Shown here: piece after piece, positions 1-11,863 of the stretch | Position numbering within the stretch: position 1 is the stretch's first letter | Layout of the letters: each line of letters opens with the position of its first letter | NCBI RefSeq assembly: GCF_963675165.1 | Contig: NC_087388.1 | Location: 2,334,800-2,398,799, forward strand | Source: Halichondria panicea | Lineage: Eukaryota; Porifera; Demospongiae; Suberitida; Halichondriidae | Reading direction: 5' to 3' | Length of the DNA stretch: 64,000 nt | The notes under the pieces: model-generated | Told to the model about the DNA's origin: nothing | The model's input: only the letters and a program-made list of their open reading frames with translations | Database searches by the model: none | Translations under genes and position numbers: made by a program

Positions 1-568
1 ATGTGCAATGGCCAGGCGATGAAACAGATGCTTCTTGGTGGAGGATGTAGAATGCGTCATAGTTACTCTCCGGTCGATGGCATTTCCGATGGCACCTATG
101 ATGTTGATTGTTTCTTCGCCTAGACCTCCTAGTGTTTCTGCCACAATAGGAATGAAGTTTACACCTATGGAGCGGCAGGCCTGTAGATGGGTGGTGAGCT
201 TGCGCCTTACTCCAACTTCTAGGGCGTGTCCAGGGGAGAAGGCAGCTTCATGAATGAGGGTTTGCTGGAGCGGTGAAATTACATGGACGTCTCTGCCGCC
301 TTGCCAAGTTGGGAGGAAGACATCAGCGGGTCTTGACAGGGATTCTGGAATTAAACCTTGGGCCTCGCGGGATGGTCTGAGAGCTGCAGATTGAGCGGCT
401 GAGAAAATAACATCTCTGACCGCATTGTGGCGGGTGATTCTGGTCACCATATTCGCCGGCGGAGGTGCGACATGCTGGGCAGAGGTGGGGGGCACTGTGG
501 AGAGGGATGCCGAGCCAATATTTCAAGCAGCCGTTGAATTCCTTGTCCTGCATGTGGAGGCCAAGCAC
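1..568 (-). mobile_element. Retroelement fragment, C-terminal region
   Basis: On the minus strand two overlapping frames give a continuous, repeat-type protein tail. Near 440-568 the frame reads KYWLGIP followed by CPACR. The next frame then reads RHNAVRDVIFSAAQSAAL, RPADVFLP, ISPLQQTL, SPGHALEVG and IPIVAETLGGL down to position 1. This order of motifs is familiar to me from the region downstream of reverse transcriptase in multicopy retroelements of cnidarians and sponges (established knowledge, from memory). The change of frame near 445-460 shows that the copy is decayed. It is cut by the window edge, so the end of the element is not visible. The reverse transcriptase domain itself is not in the window. 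Confidence 0.65.
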
Positions 569-862
569 ATCTGATTTCTACTACGCATGCGCAGAATGGC
601 CCACATGGTACAAAAATAGTGTGGTAATGATAATTATTCATTTGCAAAATAATGAGTTCATGAGGTGAAAACCAATGACATACTGATAAAAACCGTCTGC
701 CTGCATGCTAGAGAAACCTCAGTATCACTAGTATCAGTATCAGAAACCAGAGTATCACTAGGAGTGGGCCTAATCAGTCTTTCTTATTATACGTAAAATT
801 TCAGAGAGATGCTTGAAACAATTAAGTGCATGTATATACTGATCCCCCTACTGCATGTATAT

Positions 863-1125
863 AATGCACTTGTCAAACTAATGCCCCCCCTACCGGGGAA
901 AAGTTGGGGATTAGACTTGAAATTGCCTCCCTATACCTATAGGGGACTTATATGTATAATCCCTACATAACCCCCATGTTGTACTAGGATTCCTAGTGGA
1001 AGTACCAGGGGATTAGACCGACATTTATAACATGATATGCAGTGCCAGGGAGATTAGATCATGCGATTGGTCTAATCCCACCTATCCCCGGTAGGGGGGA
1101 GGGGCATTAGTTTGACAAGTGCATA
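863..1125. mobile_element. 263-bp MITE with about 38-bp terminal inverted repeats
   Basis: The left end (863-898) begins TGCACTTGTCAAACTAATG and runs into a C-rich CCCTACCGGGGA block. The right end (1085-1124) is its reverse complement with a few extra Gs. The interior has no reading frame and contains several GGGGATTAGAC-like repeats. It sits downstream of the ANKH homologue. The flanking DNA at 569-862 and 1126-1364 holds no gene I can support. Confidence 0.75.
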
Positions 1126-1364
1126 ACTTAACACACAATCATGTATATATGTGCATGCTTTTTCACATGCATGCAGTATTATATATAACTTCTACGTTTC
1201 AAATTGAACATACCTGATAATCATGAGAACTCAAATTATAAGGAAAACATTCGATTCCCATAGTTGACACGAATTCGAATACATATATATAATGATTTGA
1301 TTGTAAGCTGAAAGACAGTATAATAATTATAACACCTCACAAAACAGGAAAATACATGCACAGC

Positions 1365-4300
1365 CTACAATGAAGTGGTTTCAGAGTTTTGAATTGTTTT
1401 ATACTCAGTGGAATCATTAGTTAACTCAATGTTAACCAGTCCGCCAATGGGAGAGAGCTCCACGGCTTTTTCTTGATTGCTCTCATTCTCCTCTGTGACG
1501 AGGGAGTTAATATCAACCTCATTTTGTATTGTTGCACTGGAGTTAGTCCTCCATTTCTGTGGAAATAAACACACATAGCAAGCTGCATGCATGCAGTATT
1601 AATAGTAGACGATTTAGTTTCATGGATTTTAATAGCTTTTTCATAAACAAAACTAGAGCACTGAAGTGCAAACTCTCGGCGTTTTGATTTAGTGAGTCAA
1701 CAGCCTCGAGTCATGGTGTAGGTCAATGTGTAGGTTCGAGCTTTTTAGCTTCTTAGCTTTTTACAATTTACTCGCTTTTATTCGACAACGAAGCTTTAAC
1801 AAACTACTTCCTTGTTGTGTATAATTGGGGCTATATACATGGTACAAACACAGTGCTATCACATCCATGCAGGTGAGTAGACTCAGACAGACAGACCGAC
1901 TACTATAACCCGTGGCGCCTCGGGTTATATCAATGTATACAATGATTGTTGTAATGTTCTAGCATAGTTTATGGTACTAGCTATACATTTCTCTGTTTCT
2001 ACCTATTATTTGATTGGTGTAATTATTGCTATAGCCACATGCATGCTAATACTCAAGAACAATTAATCATTTGACTGTTACAAGTGTACAACAGTATAAT
2101 TTTATCTGCGACTACTTTGGCATACTTTTGATATTGATAAAAGTGTCTACTGTTGAAGACTTACATAGTTGAGGCCAATAGAAAGGTCACTAATTAATGC
2201 ATGCACGGAGATTTGAGTTACTAATAGGTATAAAGACACATAGCACTCAGTACCACTCACCCTCCAGCAAGCGTAGATGGGGGTGATGATGCCCAGCACA
2301 ACCATTTCAGAAAAAAACCCAGAATAGAGAGCTAACACTCCTAGCAACGCTCCATTCATTCTACATCCGTGGAAGAAATCTGTGGATAATCCGTAGATAG
2401 TACTGGAAGTGCATAAGGCCCAACGGGTTGACTGTGCACACAATCATGTGTGGGCCTTCACGTACTGTATAATTACACTGTGTAGTTACAGTGTACGTGT
2501 TGTACAAATTGTTATAGACTGATCTACACGTTTACAATCTACACGTTTACAATTAATCGACACAGTCAACAATTAATGTAGCCTCATATACATTAATTTC
2601 TACAAACTGCTTCAAAATTAATATACAGACACATATAAACATTAGAACAAAGCTAATCATTATCATACTAATCATTCTGAGATACGTAGAGATACTGCAT
2701 ATACCGCATATAGCGGGTAATTTTTGGGGGTTAAATAATAATTCGTAATGGAGCAATATTTAGTCCGATATGTTTTTTGGCTGTCTGCACAGTGAGTAAA
2801 AGGTGGTAAATGATCGTTTCAAAAACTGGCGGGCTCAGGAATTTAACCACGAAAACTACAACATGTTTGACCACGAAAATTACTTGCTACTGCAGCACTA
2901 GATAATACTAACCTTTGAATTTATGCGAGCGGCTACCATATCGCATAAATTTGTATCACACAATTAGTGGCTTTTAATCGAGGCCTGTACAATCTCCATT
3001 GAAATCGCGGCGTTTAATCGAGGAAATAAATTAATCGCATAAAATAAAAACTGCATAACATTATTTTTCGTAGCGTTAAAATTGGCCAAACGAAGAATTC
3101 TCACATATAATATTTCTAGCACTACGGTACAGTATTATACGTGGAGCAAAGTATAAAAATGTGTACAATGTATAATATACATGTATGTTAAAGCAAAACT
3201 CATCATCATCTTAATTACGGATCATTATTTTGTATCATTATTTATATAAAGACCATGCATGCATCTTCAATGTACTACTACTGCTACCTCTGTATTATAT
3301 AATAGTAAAGATTGGGAGGATACCCTTGAGGTCATTAAAATACTTGTAGGCATTCCTCACCCGAGAGCCCTGAGAGTGAAGAAGACAGCAAAGATGATGC
3401 CCAGTCGAATAAACCCACTGGGAGCGACTAGCTTGGTCTGTTTGTGTAGAGTCAGCCATCCAGTCAGAGACGCTCTCACACTTACTATACAGAACACAGT
3501 AAATTGGTGAGGGTGGTAAAGCTTTGTGCATAATAAAAACCAGTTCTATAGTTAATATTTTAGAGAACACACAGAACATGCATGAAGTAGTCTCTTCGTG
3601 TCATTTCCCTGACACCTACATGCATAATATAAAAACGACATACATACAGAGTGATATAAGTATATATGCAGCTCAGCTCGGGCATGCAGTATACATGCAT
3701 GGAGAATGTACCAGTGAAACAGAAGAAGGAAAACACTCTGAGAGGGTCAACACAGAGGAGGGCAAGGTATGGAGGGATGCCCACTGCTGACACCAAGATG
3801 CTCACTGACACACCAGGCACCCAGTACACACACAGAGAGAACTGTGCATTCATGAGTAAATGAATCACATGCTATAATATTATGCAGCATAAAATCATAA
3901 ATTAACGTTCATATACGTATACAATACATAATCATAATAATTATATATTAATTTTGGAAACGTCAGGGAGTCTATACAGGGTAACAAATTTTAGATTAAT
4001 TAGCCATAAGGTATTTATAAATGGAACACTTACATAACTAGTGTTCAAGCTGGCGCTGTGCTAATGCCTCTCGCCATGTTTTTGCTTTCGCTCAAAAGTA
4101 TTAGAGTGTTATATTATTAGTTTCTATAATGAATTTTATATTAAAGTTAGCTTATCTATATAAAGTCACTGAGAAGAAAAGACTTATTTACATGCATCTA
4201 TTGTTGTTATTTTTGTGGCTTACCAGGACCTCAAAAGAAGAAAATTGATTCTTCCAGAATCTGTAGTTCAGTGTATATAATATCTAAGAACCTGTGTACA

Positions 4301-7300
4301 TGCATATTGTTATCTATAATTATTGTTATAATTATGGTAGTGTTTTGTGGCTTACCTGAAGACAAAGATGATTCTGCTATAGCGCTAGGAGGATCTGGAT
4401 CTGGATCTTGGATATTATTTTCTCACACGTGGGGAATGAGCGTGCATGCGCATTACATACACAGGAATAATTAAAGGGTGTGTCCAAAGAGATCAATGGC
4501 TACTGCTAGCTAGCTGTTTTAACAGATATTTTCTGAGTATTGTAGCTAACAAAAAGCTAGCGCTTTAGTGCAAGGCTAACTCATATGTTGAATAGAAAGT
4601 TTGTGCGGACAGATGATGCTATGAAAGATTCTGAAGAGACTGCAACAGCCTTCAATGTGAGTCAAACTAGCCATAACTCGAGAAAGAAGCTTTAGTTTGC
4701 TAATCCACGAATCAATATCCAAGAGAACGTGGCTAGAAGCCTATAGAAGCTGTTAGTTTTCGTCGCATTACAACCGTTGAGCAGTTACAGCTGGAACAGA
4801 CACACAGACAGACAGACACACACACACACACACAGTCAGCTTTACCGTATCCCTCCTGCGGCTACGCCTCGAGGCATAATTATTCTTCTGTGCCCCGAAA
4901 AATATCTTACCAGGAAAGAGAATGCCAAAGTTGCGATGATGAAGATCGCAACTTTTTTTCCAGCGATTACACGACGAGAATTGTCTTCTCGCTTCTGTAT
5001 GCAAAAATACAGGAGCACTACTCTTAATTGTGACTGCATGCAGACTCAGTACATACACTAGTCACACTGAAGTATATAAATAAACAGATATTGGACAGTT
5101 TACCTTTTGAAAAGTTGGCGAGACAGTTCTGAGCTGATTGAGCCATCCGTAAGCCATTCTGCCCAAAGGGTACGTTGCTGTGAGAACAGCGACAGCTGTG
5201 GCAGCCTGGCACTCGTTGGGGGAGTAGCGTGCCACAAGGAGGTTGATCATGGGTCGACTCATCCTCTGAATACCCAGTACAAACACCAGAGGAGATATGA
5301 AAAAGACCAGTCTCAGTAAAGTCACCCTTTCCTGTGGAAAAATTAGCATAAAGGCAAGGTAAGAGGCATGCTAGGTTGAAAAGCTAATAACTTGTTATCA
5401 TAGATCCAGGCACCCCGGTCTCTTAGGAGGGTCATGTATACATACATATGAGCCTGTTCATTAAACAACAAGATGCTCATAATTCACCCTGTGCGTTGAG
5501 CTTCATCGCACATATTATACTTTTTTACTGTAATGACCTTAACATAATTATAGGGAATTGATCGTGAATCGGGAATGATTGAGAAAGTAACGATTAGAAA
5601 ATAAAAACTGTTTTTTTGTCACCTTCAAAGATCGCCTACAGGATTTAACTATTAGTATAGATTTTCAACCACTGTCTCATGCGGTTATAAAGCAGTTCAT
5701 GAAAGTGTCTAGTTTGCTCAAACAGCTCATTTTTGTGTCCACACACACACACACCATGCAATCACTCTACCCCTAGCTGCTGCGCAAGCACAGGGTAACT
5801 GTGTACAGAGCTATACATGTAGCACCCAAACCATCAACACAATCACTTTTAAATGTAAGTTTGGATGCTATAAATTTAAAGGGCAGCCATACACAACCAA
5901 AATACAACTACGCATCCGGTGTAATACTCACAAATTGAGAAGCAAAAAATCATCATATATTCCAACTCACAATAATTTTCTTGCTGAGCTTTGGGTACAC
6001 CAGTCTATAGAACCCGCCTAGAGTGATGACACAACGGGTGATGACCCCACAGTAGGCGGAGAGTATGGGAACGACAATGGGAGCACTGCATACTAGCGGT
6101 GTGTACAGTAGCACTGCTACACAGAATATCTGTAAGGGGTACGTAGTACACGTAAAAGGTGGGGATATATTGAAGCCACTTCTACAAATTGGTCAGAGAC
6201 GGCAAGCGGCTAAAAAATACATAATACACTCCAAACTGAACCCTCAAAGCATAGCAATAGATTTCTAACACAAGGTTTGGGATTAATTATAGTACATACA
6301 TGACTGTGGTACATAACATTATACTAGAAAAATCTGTGGAATGATAAAATCACCTGAGCCATTATCTCAGCGAGTGAAGCAAACCCAACTAGAGAGCTGT
6401 GTCTGTACTGCAGCAACACTCCACCATGATACCATGACTGAGGGGAGGGGTGGGGGGGGGGGGGTGATGGTGTAACATTTTAGTAAAATGCACGATTACA
6501 ACGTACAATACTGTATAATTCCAGCGCAATTAATACTACCACATAAGCATGTATAGCATGTAACTTCTGGGGGGAAAAATATTCATGGTTAAGCAATATT
6601 TAGTCAGTTTATGGATATTTCGTGGTTGCTGCTTGCACGCAGGTAAAGGTAGTCAAGGTCGCTTCATTCGTGGTTAAAATAATTTGTACTCAGGGATTCA
6701 ACCATAAATATTTTGCCCCCCGGAAATTACCCGCTATACAGTGATAGCTTTAGATAATTAAGGGAATGGGCCTGCATTAATTTGTAAGACTTCACAATGC
6801 AAGTGGGATAAAAAATGTTCAAAACAGCTACAAAATTACTTGTACTCACAATGGAATCAATGAGAGGGAAGACAGAGAGATAGGCAAATGCAGTGTACGT
6901 TAGCTCTGCTACGTTGTCCGACACTCGGTGTAGGTCCTTGATTAGCCACACCCCTAGCTGAGTTTTGGCTGAAGAAAACGATAAACAAAGTATACCAACA
7001 AGAATAAATACCAGGCATCTGCTGATAACATTTTCTAGGAAACCACTATACCAGCTATATCGCTGCACAGTCAATATAAATATATAATTATGCAACAGAT
7101 GAAGAGTTGGAAATCGGTGAACATAAATGCAATATAGTCAACGTGTAAGTTAATGGCATACACTCACCAATCACAACGATGATTATGGTGACACCTATTC
7201 CCATGACAACCACACAGAGCAGTAGCTTGTGGAATCCTGGCCGGTCGTGTACCAAGACCACACCCACTTGTTTGACCTCTTGTAGCATCCCAACAAAGAG

Positions 7301-7967
7301 CTTGACAAAGACATAGGCTAAACCGAATGCAGCCAGAGTGTCCACGACATTCAAAGAGCTAGCCACACTCCTGTTCAAGAACTGGGGAAGGGTAGTTATG
7401 GTGAACTATTTGCACCTGCAAAACTAATCTACCAACATTTCGTCCGATAACAGAAAGTATGCCCAGAGTAACCATGCAGACGTTTCTTTCCTTCCCACGC
7501 TACTATACAGTGTATATATATTAAATGATAAACGGCTGGTAATTACGAGACTGCTGTACCATCTTTCTTCTAACTACAGCGCCACTCTAAGAGAAGCGTC
7601 AAGTTCACGAAATAATTTTTATTTAACTTCAATTGAGTGCGAAAATTGATCTATGATAGCCTCATGGAAACAGCTACTAGTAATCTACGTTCTATCGCTA
7701 AGCGCCACTCTAATAATTATAAGCGTCAAACTGGAATTATAGTTTTTTCTTGTCCCACTGGAAAATCGTAATAGTGGCGCTGTATAAATCAGAAGACGGT
7801 ACGCGGTATATACGTATAGCGCACTGTGGAAGGCAGTGTCACAACAATAATATCACCTGCTCTCCTACATCAGCAATGACATCAGTGAGGGCCAGAGGTA
7901 CAACAAACTTGAATAATGTGAAGTAGTCATTGGTGAGGACACTGGTGAGCTGTTCCAGGCACTTCAT
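1365..7967 (-). CDS. ANKH: ANKH (progressive ankylosis) homologue, multi-pass membrane transporter
   Basis: Eleven phase-compatible exons join to 1545 bp (514 aa; vertebrate ANKH is 492 aa). Minus-strand exons are 7967-7857, 7381-7168, 6968-6850, 6437-6354, 6129-5971, 5331-5104, 4994-4911, 3841-3712, 3484-3361, 2360-2261 and 1556-1365. Family landmarks appear in order: VPLALTDVIADVGEQ, LAAFGLAY, LHRVSDNVAEL, GFASLAEIMAQ, GIQRMSRPMINLLVARYS, VAVLTATYPLG, DPLRVFSFF, VRASLTGWL and GMNGALLG. Known family role: plasma-membrane protein controlling extracellular pyrophosphate through nucleotide or citrate export. Many hydrophobic segments are visible. The start is the first ATG, giving an N-terminus of family length. 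The last 60 or so residues are polar and acidic, like the cytoplasmic tail of ANKH. The acceptor of exon 10 (TAG at 2361-2363) was preferred over a nearby CAG because only it keeps the frame. Introns hold repeats, notably 4030-4860. Confidence 0.92.
1650..1935 (-). repeat. Dispersed repeat family, copy 1 (inverted)
   Basis: Read on the minus strand, this segment starts CGAGGCGCCACGGGTTATA, passes a CTGTCTGTCTG tract and TACTCACCTGCATGGATG, and continues with TTAAAGCTTCGTTGTCG. It ends with CCGAGAGTTTGCACTTCAG. The same order occurs on the plus strand near 25396-25775 and 43396-44003. It lies in intron 10 of the ANKH homologue. Confidence 0.7.
2711..2890. repeat. Degenerate MITE with GCGGGTAATTT ends
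   Basis: The left end reads AGCGGGTAATTTTTGGGGG (2712 on). The far side has AACCACGAAAATTACTTGC near 2864-2885, its rough reverse complement. A related sequence occurs at about 6566-6735, with a right end GGAAATTACCCGCTATACAG, and a lone end at 16970-17003. Non-coding; it lies in an ANKH intron. Confidence 0.5.
4030..4865. repeat. Duplicated segment inside ANKH intron 7
   Basis: This segment is nearly identical to parts of 53190-54660: ACTAGTGTTCAAGCTGGCG at its start, CACTGAGAAGAAAAGAC, GAGCGTGCATGCG, GATGATGCTATGAAAGATTC, and an end at GCGGCTACGCCTCGAGGCAT after a CA microsatellite. In the other copy about 580 bp separate the two halves. The right end lies about 45 bp downstream (transcript sense) of ANKH exon 7. 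Confidence 0.85.
5480..5795. repeat. ANKH intron 5 segment with a second copy at 57.7 kb
   Basis: Shared stretches with 57700-58030 include CGTGCGTTGAG or GTGCGTTGAG, ACGATTAGAAAA, CTTCAAAGAT, GCAGTTCATGAAAGTGTCTAG, CTCATTTTTGTGTCC, an ACAC tract and ATCACTCTACCCCT. The order and strand are the same in both copies. Confidence 0.75.
6566..6740. repeat. Degenerate MITE related to 2711-2890
   Basis: Starts TTCTGGGGGGAAAAATATTC and ends with CCGGAAATTACCCGCTATAC. The internal words CGTGGTTGCTGCTTGC and GGTTAAAATAA resemble the copy at 2711-2890. It lies between ANKH exons 4 and 3. A G-tract is present just upstream at 6449-6464. Confidence 0.5.
7557..7804. mobile_element. About 248-bp MITE with GTAC...AGCGCCACTCT inverted ends
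   Basis: The left end is GTACCATCTTTCTTCTAACT followed by ACAGCGCCACTCT. The right end contains AGTGGCGCTGTATAAATCAG then AAGACGGTAC, an imperfect reverse complement. An internal AGCGCCACTCT box (7700-7711) repeats the subterminal motif. It lies in ANKH intron 1, between the first exon and the rest of the gene. Confidence 0.65.
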
Positions 7968-8393
7968 ATCTCAATACCTATACCTGATTAGAGTCTAGGT
8001 ACGCACACGTTCCAATTCTAGAAAGAGGGGTGTGGCTACCTGAGCTCGCCTACGCTTCTCTGATACTGCAGTTATAAAAAGCTAGTGATAGAACCTGTTT
8101 TTTTTTTTACTGCATACAAGATATGCATGATGGACCCCAGAAATTAGATTAGCCGGACCCAATCTAATTATTGCCATTACTAGTATTCAGCTAGTATTCA
8201 GAATAAACGTGTTGCTAGGCAAGGACATAGTCAGAGAAACATCCGGAAGAGACTACCGGTGGTAACGACAATGACTACACGTATAATAATTGTGTCGATG
8301 AACAGTCTATAATTATTACATAAAACCACATGCATGACCTGACTGCAATTATGAAAACCAAAAAGCATGCATAGTCATTGTATAAAAGCTAGT

Positions 8394-11300
8394 CTACTCT
8401 TCAATACCAAAAGTTTTCACTTTTTTCCAGTCATACTTTTGCTTTGAGGATCTAGACATCTCCACATATCCACAGTAGTCCGTAAACGATACTTGATCAC
8501 CAGTTAAGGCTATAGCTTGAGTTACACAAAACATGTGAGTTACTATGACAATGTTTTTGGGCCAGTGCTCATCCGCAAGCTTGTTGATTTCAGCACTGTA
8601 CCTATGGTATAAAAGAGAAACCATAATTATTAGCGTAATTTTTTGAGCAGGATCTACACAATGCTTATATCCGATATAATTGAACTTTTGAAGGCATAAA
8701 TACAAGCATGCAATGATAAAATTATTATATAGACACACTATCCTTGTACAGTGTACCCTCGTTAATCTGGTTTGCCCTTGGGACAGGCAGTTCGGCTATT
8801 TGGATAGTAATCAGTGTGTGTACTTATGTAAACCAAAATTATACGAAAACATGTGTTAGGTCAACTATTCAGGAATGTTGTGCCAGAGTTCCAGACCTTA
8901 GCCGACAACGATTGGTTTTTCCATCGCTAGTGATAATATTGTCCACTATATAAATATTTTGCTGGTTAATAAACCTCACTTTTGGTTGCCATGGAAGGTG
9001 TGTTTTAGATTATTCTTTTACCTATGCACAATGATAGCAGAAATGTTCCAATCTCACATTATTTTATGTACCAATAGCCTAACATTTTCCCTCTCCAGAC
9101 TAAGTGCACTGTATAATACGTAGGCCTCAATAATTATGTCCATGTTTTTTTCAAAACAAGATTACCTTTTCATTCCATCTCTGAAGTATTCAGGAAACGT
9201 TGGTATAGGCTCCTGATGGAAGGTGAGAACCTTGATTCCTAGCTCAGCTATATTGTCGGCAGGTACCACAGGCTGCTGAAGTATTCCGAAACTAGGAGTA
9301 AGGACATCAACAATTCCATTGCAAGTCATTATTCCAGGGAGTTGTAGGCCATCACAAATGTGTTGGGCCGTTTGTAGACAGCGCAGAAATGGAGAGGATA
9401 TCACAGTGTTTATGACAATGTCCTAGAAGTAAAGTATAGTGTATCGGTTAAAGAAAGGGATTAGAAATGTTATAACTGTCCAGTCAAGCGGTCATTAAAT
9501 ATTATGCTTTATTTTTGGACATCAAGATCATTTTTAGTGTTCAAGCCAATCAAATGAGCTGTTCGGGTACATAAGCTTTCCAATGCTAGCAGGGTTTCAT
9601 CTAGTAGGGGGGGCTGGGGTGAACCTTCCCCCCCAATTTTTGTATAATAATGACATCATCACATTTCAACAAATGTGGGAGTGGCCAAATATTTTGCAGC
9701 GCGCGTAAACCTTCCCCCCCCATCCTAGATGAAACCCTGGCTAGTGGTGGCATAAAGTTTGGATAGTGTACAGTGGAACCTCGGACACCTTGGTTCCAGA
9801 GGCAGGCTGGATAACCGGATAATCGAATGGATAAACCACGCCTTGATCCACCTACTTAATAATATTGATAAGCAGCAGTGCCACATGGTTGTCTGCGTAT
9901 GCGCAGAAGAAAAGCAGGCCTCTCTCCATAGTAACAGCTGCATTGTACATGCGCATAAAGGAACACACCTCTTTCTAAAAAGAAAATTGCCAAGCCGGAA
10001 AATCGTATTGTACCCAAAATAGTGTTTTTCTACTTGGAAAGTTAGGGTTGAGTTGTTTGCAGGCGCTTTATTACTCAATAGGAGGTAACAAGGATTGATT
10101 GCAATTGCACGAAAGAATCTTTTTCTGGCATAATTGAGCTATAAGGTGGTATGTGATATAAGAGGCATGTTACATAGATTAGAGATACTTGGGAAAAATT
10201 ATTGTATTTATAGTGACCATAATTGTAGGCGCCTTTTCTCAATAATGCTTCTGCAGATTAGTTTTATAATTATAGATGTTTATGTTATGCGCTTGTGTGT
10301 TCACTATAGTATTTGTTACTCTCTGCTAATAAATGCAACAACATTTGATTTCCTTTGAGAACAGCATACATTTTTATTGTCATACAAAGAGAACAAAGAT
10401 AGTAGAAATTGATACATATAATTATTTTAGATATAGCTTTTTTTGCTGACATCGTGAAGCTATCATCCTTTACTACACTGTCCACAGTGTCTACAGTGGA
10501 ACCTTTTATAACGGACTCTCTAAATAGCAGATCCCTCTGTTGCAGTGGACAACATGCCTTGTACCAACTGCTTTTACTATCTAACTAATGTACTTGCAAC
10601 CCCGAATAGTGGACACTTCTGAACAACGCCCTTGCACGAAAGATGCATTTAGTGCAAGAATTAACGGACAAAGGGTGTGGTTATAGTCAATATAGAATAT
10701 CCCCTACCTGAAAATAAATGGGACCCCATGCCAATGTGTTGCTGCTTGAAAGAGAACTCAGTAGACAGGTCTGCAGTTCCAGTGTGGACTGGAAACAGGA
10801 TGTGACATTGTTGGTCATGTTCCTAAAATATTCACATTTCTTAGCAAGAGGATTGCTGTGACTGACTATTAGACATAATTATTAAGTATATTCTTGTCAT
10901 GTGTGCATGCATTTGCACAGTTCATATTCAGTCTGCTGCAGTTCACTATTCAGTCCCTCACTCACTGTCATGTGACGACAGTCCACTTGTATTTTCCAAC
11001 ATTATTTTATAAACGTTAATTTGTGGTAGTTAATCTGTTCCCAAAGACCATGGCTACATGTACATGTATACTCATCATATTTATGTTCATTATTGTCTCA
11101 TTAAACACATTTGGGATAACGTAACCTTATATAGTATAATCTCCCAATAAAGGAAACCTCCAAATAGCGGACAAAACCCCCTGCATGCACCAACTTGTCC
11201 GTTATTTGGAGATTCCACTGTAATATCAGCTTAGAATTCGAGCTTGAGGTATACTCATCTCTGATCTCTCTCTATGAAGCCTCGATTTAACGCTCCAATG

Positions 11301-11724
11301 AAGGGCCTGGAATCGAGGCTAAGATAAGTAGGAGTGAGACGTTTTACGTGATGCTTTTCCATTCCCTTTCCTTTACTATCTTGTAATGTTGGTAAATCTG
11401 TCAATCGTAGATTACATGCACCTCTATCACAAATATCACAAATTGGTCAGCACTGGGGAGAATTTCTTACATGATTTGTCATGGTAATTGAAACTACATA
11501 TAATAAACATATCTCACACAGCAGCTAGCTAGATATAGCTTGCTCACCCTTTCTTTGAGCATACAGCCAGCGTCTTTGGCCTCTCTCACCCCCTGCTCAG
11601 TCAGTGGAGGATCATAAGGTCGGTCAGACTTACCAACCCAGCTGTAGTCCACATGATCTATCCTCTCCCCATGGCGAATCACAAAAACTCTCTGTTCCTC
11701 TTGCTGGTTGCTGTGGCTAGCCAT
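8394..11724 (-). CDS. Histidine-phosphatase (phosphoglycerate-mutase-like) protein, paralogue 1
   Basis: Three minus-strand exons, 11724-11548, 9422-9166 and 8601-8394, join in phase to 642 bp (213 aa). Motifs of the branch-1 histidine phosphatase superfamily are visible: RHGE at residues 17-20 carrying the catalytic histidine, DPPLTEQG after it, SPFLRCLQTA in exon 2 with the phosphate-binding arginine, and VIVTHMF with the second histidine in exon 3. The overall pattern (RHGER near the N-terminus, then DPPL) recalls the phosphatase domain of UBASH3/STS proteins, but no UBA or SH3 domain precedes it. Substrate cannot be deduced. The glycine usual after the second histidine is replaced by methionine, unlike its neighbour. 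Intron 1 (2.1 kb) contains pogo-like elements. No signal peptide, so likely cytosolic. Confidence 0.88.
8749..8790 (+). repeat. Lone pogo-like terminal sequence
   Basis: TACAGTGTACCCTCGTTAATC followed by TGGTTTGCCC matches the end of the complete 400-bp element at 62599-62998 in layout. I found no matching opposite end. It lies in intron 2 of the minus-strand phosphatase gene. Confidence 0.45.
9767..9810 (+). repeat. Lone pogo-like terminal sequence
   Basis: TACAGTGGAACCTCGGACAC at 9767 has the same TA plus CAGTGGAACC start as the element at 10494. The partner end is not evident. It lies in intron 1 of the minus-strand phosphatase gene. Confidence 0.4.
10494..11220. mobile_element. 727-bp non-autonomous pogo/Tc1-like element
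   Basis: The left end CAGTGGAACC...AACGGACTCTC and the right end (reverse complement CAGTGGAATCTCC...AACGGACAAG) are flanked on both sides by TA (10492-10493, 11221-11222). TA duplication and CAG ends are typical of pogo/Tc1-mariner. A second internal copy of the AAATAGCGGACAAAA word lies at 11162-11176. No transposase frame is present. The element sits in intron 1 of the minus-strand phosphatase gene. Confidence 0.7.
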
Positions 11725-11863
11725 TTTTCTGCTTAGTCACCACACTGACCACAGAGCTTAGCTACAAGAGGGTTGGGCTCGTAGCTTTTGAGGAACTGCG
11801 CATGCGCAATCAGCTTTGTATTGGGTGGGGCTAGCAAATCACCTCAAGAAATAAATTATAATT
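11725..11863. promoter_or_regulatory. Shared divergent promoter region of the two phosphatase genes
   Basis: Only 139 bp separate the two opposing start codons (11724 on minus, 11864 on plus). Both 5' untranslated regions and core promoters must lie in or near it, unless leader exons exist elsewhere. It includes a GCGCATGCGC-type palindrome (TGCGCATGCGCA, 11798-11809), which resembles an NRF1-type site (inference). No TATA box is obvious. Confidence 0.55.
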
